A stretch of 7,892 nt of DNA from Saprospiraceae bacterium (GTDB lineage: Bacteria; Bacteroidota; Bacteroidia; Chitinophagales; Saprospiraceae): positions 1-7,892 of the forward strand of contig JABDJM010000369.1 of assembly GCA_013002475.1 (NCBI GenBank), read 5' to 3'. The notes beneath the pieces were generated by a model that saw nothing but the letters and a program-made list of their open reading frames with translations, was not told where the DNA came from and did no database searches. This document shows positions 5,501-7,892 of this stretch, piece after piece (the stretch's first letter is position 1; each line of letters opens with the position of its first letter). The translations under genes were made by a program, and so were the position numbers.

Positions 5501-7892
5501 ATAGTTGCTGGAGGAGGAGGTGGAGCTGGTGATCATAATCAAGGGGGTAATCCAGATGGGGTTAACGCCTCATATACAAATGTTGGTACTGCTACTGCAG
5601 ATGGAAATGGTGGAATAGCAACAGGTGGAAATGGTGGTGGCACGAGTGGTAGTGGTGGAGCAAGTGGCGGAGGTGGTGGCTGGTTGACCGACGGGGCTGA
5701 GGGAATTCCAAATACAAGGGGAAGAGGCGTTCCGAATGGATCCATTGGAGGCCAGGAAGGCCAGGATGGGGGCTTCGGAGGAGGTGGCTCGAATAGGGCT
5801 GAATGCTGCGCAGAAGGTGGCGGCGGAGGCGGTGGATATTCTGGAGGAGCAGGAGCCGATTCATCTCGTGATGAAGGGGGAGGTGGCGGAGGTTCTTTTA
5901 ACGCTGGAGGCAACCCTGTCAACGGTTCCTTGAATGCTGGAAATGGCCTTGTGGTAATTGAATTAATTGACGGCGGAGCAAATGCCTTAACACAAACCGC
6001 CGGGCTTCCAAGTGGTTCAATATTCCCAGTTGGTACAACAACTAATACCTTTGTCGTAACTGACCAAGCAGGGAATACAGCCATGTGCAGTTTCGATGTC
6101 ACCATCACGGACGACGAAGCACCAACGGTTGACTGTTCAGGCTTGGCAATATCTATTATGACCAGTGCAGGTGGAACAGGAGATTGTGTGGGCGAATACG
6201 ATTGGGCAATCCCAACGCCAATGGATAACTGTGGGGTTACAAATTATACGGTTACCTATACCAACCCGGATGGAACCATTGATGGTCCTCATGATGCATT
6301 TCCTTATACTCCGGAGAATACAGCAAATTCCGGAGCGCCAATCAACATGGCTAATAGAAATTTTGAATTAGGTATGACGACCGTCACTTATTACGTCGAA
6401 GATGCTGCAGGTAATACAGGTAGTTGCTCCTTCACAGTAACAGTTACTGACGATGAAGCACCTACATATACTTATTGTCCAAACAATTTTATCGTATCCA
6501 ATTCTGTTGACCTCTGCGGAGGAGTAGTAGATTGGACTGGACCTCTTGGGGAAGACAATTGCGAAGTGGTTAGCATCACGAGAACAGACACAGGACCTGC
6601 CCAGGGAACCCTTTGGGATCCTGGAGTATATATAGTTACTTATGATCTTTCAGATGGAGTAAATCCTGTAGTTGAATGCAGTTTTACAGTAACCGTAACA
6701 GATAATCAATTACCTCAGGTAAGTTGTCCATCCAATATGGTGGTGGTTACTACAGATCTGGATGTATGTACCTGGACTTCGGATGTAAAAGTAGATCCGA
6801 ATTTTAGCGATGATAACTGCGATTTCACACTAACTCACGAGATCTCAGGCGCAACTGTAGTTGCAGCTGGAACTGCGGGTTCCGCTATGGGAACTGTATT
6901 TGAGTTAGGCATGAGTACAGTATGTTATACTGTGACGGAGGATGCAAATGGAAATCAAACTTCCACTTGCTGCTTCGATGTTATGGTCGTTGATGAGCAA
7001 GCACCAACTATCGTCTGCCCGAACGATATCACGCAGACGGCAGATCCTATGATGTGCGGAGCAGTTGTGACTTTTGATGATCCTGTAGTGGATGATAATT
7101 GTGATTTGGCTGGTACTTCCTCAGTTATTTCTGGGGGGTTAGGTGCCATTATGACTGGCACATACTCTGTAACTCCTGGGGACATTTTAAAAATTCTTGT
7201 TGGTGGAGAGGGTACTTCATCGAACCCAACTTTCACCACCTTTAGCCAAGAGGGAGGTGGAGGAGGAGGTACATTTGTTTCGACCTTAGGAAATAGTCCG
7301 CTAATCGTCGCTGGTGGCGGCGGCGGGGCCACAAACAACGTATCTCAATGTGGCGACTTGAACGATTTGGCAGGGTTGGATGCCTCTCTAACCACCACCG
7401 GAACTAGTACCGCCACTGGATCCGCGGCCGGGGGTGCATCTGGCAATGCTGGAAGCAACGGCGGCGGTAATGGGGGTTCAGGCTCGGGATTTTTTGGAGA
7501 TGGTGTTGGCTGTGGTGCTGGCCAATCCTTTGTGAACGGTGGTTCGGGAGGACAATGCGGATCTGGGTGGAGCTCTGGAGGATTTGGTGGCGGTGGTGGT
7601 GGTTGGGCCTATGGCGGCGGCGGCGGCGGCGGCGGTGGTTATTCAGGTGGAGGCTTCGGAGGTTCTTTTCCCTACCCGGGAGGAGGTGGCGGCGGCTCTT
7701 TCAACGCCGGAACAAGTCAATTGTCAAGTGTAGGAAATACAGGAAATGGATTAATTACTATCTCTTATTCTTCCGGGTTTATTACATTCCCGTATTCAGG
7801 TGTTATAGAAAATTGGACCGTTCCAACTGGGGTAACCGAAATTACCATTCAAGCTCGAGGTGCTCAAGGTGGAAGCGTAAATGCAGATAGCC
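2399..7892 (+). CDS. Giant secreted surface protein, 3'-truncated: signal peptide, MopE-type repeats, HYR modules, ALK-like glycine-rich domains
   Basis: One reading frame runs without a stop from the start codon to the window edge: at least 1831 residues, C-terminus missing. Start choice: ATG at 2399 has GGAAAAA nine bases upstream. ATGs at 2381 and 2444 are in frame and possible; a TGA at 2345 bounds the frame. Layout, numbered from 2399: signal peptide 1-43; unknown cysteine-containing domain 44-169; two MopE-type pair plus beta-domain units 170-616; HYR modules from 617; an unknown domain inserted at about 716-889; glycine-rich domain 1 at about 918-1190; more HYR modules to 1568; glycine-rich domain 2 at about 1569-1790; and the start of a third from 1794. 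No catalytic motif is visible, so an adhesive or surface-layer role is the likeliest inference. A T9SS sorting domain is expected beyond the edge but not seen. It is probably its own transcription unit, from the promoter near 1802-1835. Confidence 0.95.
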   Translation, partial: MKQNLLSAKTSIQDLMNKSFRTNVYCVVSVLFLCIFSFDSALACDCDVVPTTPTQVNGPGSNEITLGASKAYPYTCGSYCYGIAIEIRPVGVAFSNTPTHYGPPIVDLADAPYAPLVLDLTTLVPGEYKWQFTQESDNCSNYPNGNCGGTSTSWWTDSGFTFFSCSSGTDADGDGWVSDCDCDDSDPAVNPDATEVCGNGIDDDCDGDVDTDDDDMDGVSVCAGDCDDNNPLVYPDAPEICDGIDNNCDGMVESSAPYLVGLSGMNLTNNCGGSGGYYNSNMASITWASTDATMASGSITLDIGVNCMTSSIDISLNGSPWTTINPGYDCTCTPSPNSNLIVLPLDPSLYISNGLNTITFSNNDAFGFQELLEFGPGVFAALCVDYCDNTLGVDSDGDGWLDGGCDCDDTNPNINPLAPEICNGLDDDCDSLIDELDLDKDGFPICVDCDDSNPFVYPGAPEICDGLDNDCDGIVESSFTYDISAGFINFDGNCGNVTQQYVCNGSDLTLSWTSFNSSILNGTIEFAIGYNCSTGPRDVYLNGVLQQTIDPAYDCNCTDSPETFIITLNPADYNAPGNNTLIIEANNTCLGLHELPQYGVGVFANVCVDYAAAMGSCPIITDCPTDNEVSVDETCMAGLPDYTAELEVDASCGPFTVSQDPAPGTMYTAEDMIAVTLTATDDGSGEMNSCMFMVAFIDNIAPTITCPADITQTADGGASTFEGIYPPPGGVDFSSSGGSAGDAGGVTFSYANFDPSAYATLFWGPATFDAVQAGLSGVLSPMTFDNISGSVATWLGSSTWTNPTTGTVSTIPICFSLTLTTGSWTPDPTVGALFEIVGGADFSVTLEFLADLGSGCDTPLNEVQQASAGLTVSSFSGGFFGTTAGAGTGMCGALVTFDDPMVDDNCTLPMGMVGPLNFTTAGASGPFGPNQSQVDAAYFGSELEGQVTINTQGIQEWIVPITGTYSINAIGASGGDGTEDALNFGGLGADLYGEFSLSAGQVIKVIVGQEGETASGGGGGGGSFIWIDGAALPLIVAGGGGGAGDHNQGGNPDGVNASYTNVGTATADGNGGIATGGNGGGTSGSGGASGGGGGWLTDGAEGIPNTRGRGVPNGSIGGQEGQDGGFGGGGSNRAECCAEGGGGGGGYSGGAGADSSRDEGGGGGGSFNAGGNPVNGSLNAGNGLVVIELIDGGANALTQTAGLPSGSIFPVGTTTNTFVVTDQAGNTAMCSFDVTITDDEAPTVDCSGLAISIMTSAGGTGDCVGEYDWAIPTPMDNCGVTNYTVTYTNPDGTIDGPHDAFPYTPENTANSGAPINMANRNFELGMTTVTYYVEDAAGNTGSCSFTVTVTDDEAPTYTYCPNNFIVSNSVDLCGGVVDWTGPLGEDNCEVVSITRTDTGPAQGTLWDPGVYIVTYDLSDGVNPVVECSFTVTVTDNQLPQVSCPSNMVVVTTDLDVCTWTSDVKVDPNFSDDNCDFTLTHEISGATVVAAGTAGSAMGTVFELGMSTVCYTVTEDANGNQTSTCCFDVMVVDEQAPTIVCPNDITQTADPMMCGAVVTFDDPVVDDNCDLAGTSSVISGGLGAIMTGTYSVTPGDILKILVGGEGTSSNPTFTTFSQEGGGGGGTFVSTLGNSPLIVAGGGGGATNNVSQCGDLNDLAGLDASLTTTGTSTATGSAAGGASGNAGSNGGGNGGSGSGFFGDGVGCGAGQSFVNGGSGGQCGSGWSSGGFGGGGGGWAYGGGGGGGGGYSGGGFGGSFPYPGGGGGGSFNAGTSQLSSVGNTGNGLITISYSSGFITFPYSGVIENWTVPTGVTEITIQARGAQGGSVNADS
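2528..2905 (+). other. Unrecognised N-terminal domain of the giant protein
   Basis: Residues 44-169 form a beta-rich, cysteine-containing region with no family I can name. Visible points are CDCD at the mature N-terminus, paired cysteines in TCGSYCYG, a VLDLTTLVPGEYKWQF strand pattern that looks immunoglobulin-like, then DNCSN, GNCGG and FFSCSSG. It leads directly into the acidic MopE-type repeats. An eight-T run at 2881-2888 lies in its last strand. Confidence 0.6.
2906..4246 (+). repeat. Two tandem units: MopE-type acidic/cysteine pair plus beta domain
   Basis: Unit 1 is 2906-3577 (224 residues) and unit 2 is 3578-4246 (223 residues). Each begins with two MopE-type 'putative metal-binding' motifs: DxDGDGW, then CDCDD, then P.APEIC and DDDCD or DNDCDG. 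Each continues with about 140 residues of beta domain sharing INPGYDCTCT / IDPAYDCNCT and GVFAALCVDY / GVFANVCVDY. The first motif of each pair has a doubled CDCDD, the second a single DCDD, so the pair-plus-domain was duplicated as one block. The acidic loops suggest calcium binding. The family is named for a copper-binding Methylococcus protein, but copper binding should not be assumed here. Confidence 0.9.
4247..4498 (+). other. HYR module 1
   Basis: Residues 617-700 form an intact HYR-type (immunoglobulin-like) module: CPIITDCPTDNEVSVD at the start, LPDYTAELEVDASCG in the middle and VTLTATDDGSG...CMFMVAFIDNIAP at the end. HYR modules are stiff extracellular beta sandwiches used as spacers and adhesive units in bacterial surface proteins. 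It follows the last beta domain directly. Confidence 0.8.
4544..5065 (+). other. Unknown domain inserted in HYR module 2
   Basis: About 174 residues (716-889) separate QTAD from MCGA in HYR module 2, where the sister module at 7001-7102 joins them directly. The stretch is beta-rich, with VTFSYANFDPSAYATLFWG, a WLGSSTW segment, CFSLTLTTGSW, FSVTLEFLADLGSGCD and SSFSGGFFG, and two cysteines. I do not recognise the family. Confidence 0.7.
5150..5968 (+). other. Glycine-rich domain 1, ALK/LTK-like (Gly_rich family)
   Basis: Residues 918-1190 match the order of the extracellular TNF-like plus glycine-rich region of the animal receptors ALK and LTK: GASGP.GP.Q, then GIQEWIVP.TGTYSI, GASGG, LYGEFSLSAGQ, VIVGQEGE, a seven-glycine run, LPLIVAGGGGG, GGGGGW, GGFGGGG, GGGGGGGYSGG and a closing GGGGGGSFNAG with GNGLVVIEL. 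In ALK the glycine runs pack as parallel polyglycine-II helices beside a TNF-like beta sandwich; the same fold is inferred here. No kinase or membrane segment is present. The match is from memory of ALK, not from an alignment. Confidence 0.82.
6119..6457 (+). other. HYR module 3
   Basis: Residues 1241-1353 start at APTVDCSG and end before the next DDEAP boundary. The module keeps PTPMDNCGV, ELGMTTVTYYVEDAAGNTGSC and FTVTVTDDEAP. It is longer than its neighbours because of extra residues around TNPDGTIDGPHDAFPYTP. Confidence 0.8.
6458..6709 (+). other. HYR module 4
   Basis: Residues 1354-1437 run from APTYTYCPNNFIV to CSFTVTVTDNQLP. The usual elements are there: DLCGGVVDW, GEDNCEVVSI and the strand YIVTYDLSDG. 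It is compact and intact. Confidence 0.8.
6710..7000 (+). other. HYR module 5
   Basis: Residues 1438-1534 run from LPQVSCPSNMVVV to CCFDVMVVDEQAP. Visible elements are DVCTWTSDV, SDDNCDFTLTHEISG and ELGMSTVCYTVTEDANGNQ. A doubled cysteine (TCC) replaces the usual single one before FDV. Confidence 0.8.
7001..7102 (+). other. HYR module 6, front half only
   Basis: Residues 1535-1568 give APTIVCPNDITQTAD and MCGAVVTFDDPVVDDNC, then the sequence passes into glycine-rich domain 2. The closing half of the module does not appear before the window ends. It is the closest sister of HYR module 2: 15 of 17 residues match in the MCGA...DDNC segment. Confidence 0.75.
7103..7768 (+). other. Glycine-rich domain 2, lacking its front portion
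   Basis: Residues 1569-1790 align with domain 1 from GGLGA onward: GTYSVTPGDILKILVGGEG, a six-glycine run with TFVS, PLIVAGGGGG, GGFGGGGGGW, a nine-glycine run with YSGG, then GGGGGGSFNAG and GNGLITISY. The 60-70 residues that come before GGLGA in domain 1 (GASGP.GP.Q, W.VP, TYSI, GASGG) are absent; only about ten residues separate the HYR cysteine from GGLGA. Confidence 0.82.
7613..7633 (+). repeat. (GGC)7 trinucleotide repeat inside glycine-rich domain 2
   Basis: Seven consecutive GGC codons followed by two GGT codons encode the longest glycine run of the window. The repeat is in frame, so slippage would change the number of glycines without breaking the gene. Domain 1 encodes its glycine runs with mixed GGT/GGA/GGC codons instead. 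Confidence 0.9.
7778..7892 (+). other. Start of glycine-rich domain 3, cut by the window end
   Basis: Residues 1794-1831 read FITFPYSG, then ENWTVPTGVTEITIQARGAQGG. This is the usual opening of bacterial Gly_rich domains (YxG, VPxGVTxIxI, GAxGG). It follows domain 2 with only a few linker residues and no HYR module in between. The glycine runs would come after the window edge. Confidence 0.75.

Larger units (their letters stand above)
4499..6118 (+). other. HYR module 2, split by two large insertions
   Basis: The module is present in three pieces: APTITCPADITQTAD (4499-4543), MCGALVTFDDPMVDDNC (5066-5116), and the closing half NALTQTAGLPSGS...TDQAGNTAMCSFDVTITDDEAP (from 5981). Joined together they make a normal HYR sequence of usual order. 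Between them lie a 174-residue unknown domain and a glycine-rich domain of about 270 residues. The intact order of the HYR pieces argues for insertion into loops of one fold rather than separate broken modules. Confidence 0.8.

Noticed and set aside
5440..5935. Collagen-like Gly-X-Y repeat
   Set aside because: Glycines occur in consecutive runs, not at every third residue, and non-glycine motifs fit the ALK-like Gly_rich family.
5539..6108. Long reverse-strand reading frame rich in proline
   Set aside because: It is the complement of the glycine codons in glycine-rich domain 1 (GGN read backwards gives CC-rich proline codons). The + strand frame has coherent domains across it.
6955..7338. 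Reverse-strand reading frame across HYR module 6 and glycine-rich domain 2
   Set aside because: Same artefact: proline-rich complement of glycine runs, with no start context, while the + strand is clearly coding.
7539..7890. Overlapping + strand frames rich in Ala/Val or Arg/Trp
   Set aside because: They are shifted readings of GGC/GGT-rich sequence. The glycine frame continues a long domain protein and keeps known motifs.

Overview
The window looks like chromosomal DNA from a marine- or sludge-type Bacteroidota, most likely the Saprospiria/Lewinella side of the phylum. Three things point there: a type IX secretion (T9SS) C-terminal sorting domain; a Bacteroidota-type promoter (TTTG ... TAnnTTTG) in the intergenic region; and large secreted proteins built from HYR, dockerin-like, cohesin-like and MopE-type modules. 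Everything supported lies on the + strand. The assignment is inferred from protein style, not from a marker gene.

Layout. (1) Positions 2-1624: the last 540 codons of a secreted multidomain protein whose start lies upstream. It runs HYR-like, carboxypeptidase-regulatory-like, dockerin-like, cohesin-like, then the T9SS sorting domain. (2) Positions 1652-1690: a strong intrinsic terminator. (3) Positions 1691-2398: about 700 bases without a convincing gene. They hold a Bacteroidota promoter, a long leader with several hairpins, and two very short ORFs with good ribosome binding sites. (4) Positions 2399-7892: one uninterrupted reading frame, read codon by codon, of at least 1831 residues with no stop before the window ends. 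It dominates the window. Its order is signal peptide, unknown cysteine-containing N-terminal domain, two tandem copies of a 'MopE-type pair + beta domain' unit, six HYR-type modules, and three glycine-rich domains, the third cut by the window edge.

The most interesting structure is in the second half of the giant protein. Glycine-rich domain 1 (residues about 918-1190) closely resembles the extracellular TNF-like/glycine-rich region of the animal receptor tyrosine kinases ALK and LTK, including the segment leading into the glycine runs. It sits inside an HYR module, which stops after a VDDNC motif and resumes about 290 residues later. The same HYR module has a second, unrelated insertion of about 174 residues further upstream. 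A sister HYR module carries a second glycine-rich domain at the same point, but that copy lacks the front beta portion.

Both genes probably make cell-surface or released proteins exported through Sec and then T9SS. They are separated by terminator, promoter and leader, so they are probably separate transcription units. No enzyme, mobile element, tRNA, rRNA or CRISPR array was seen.
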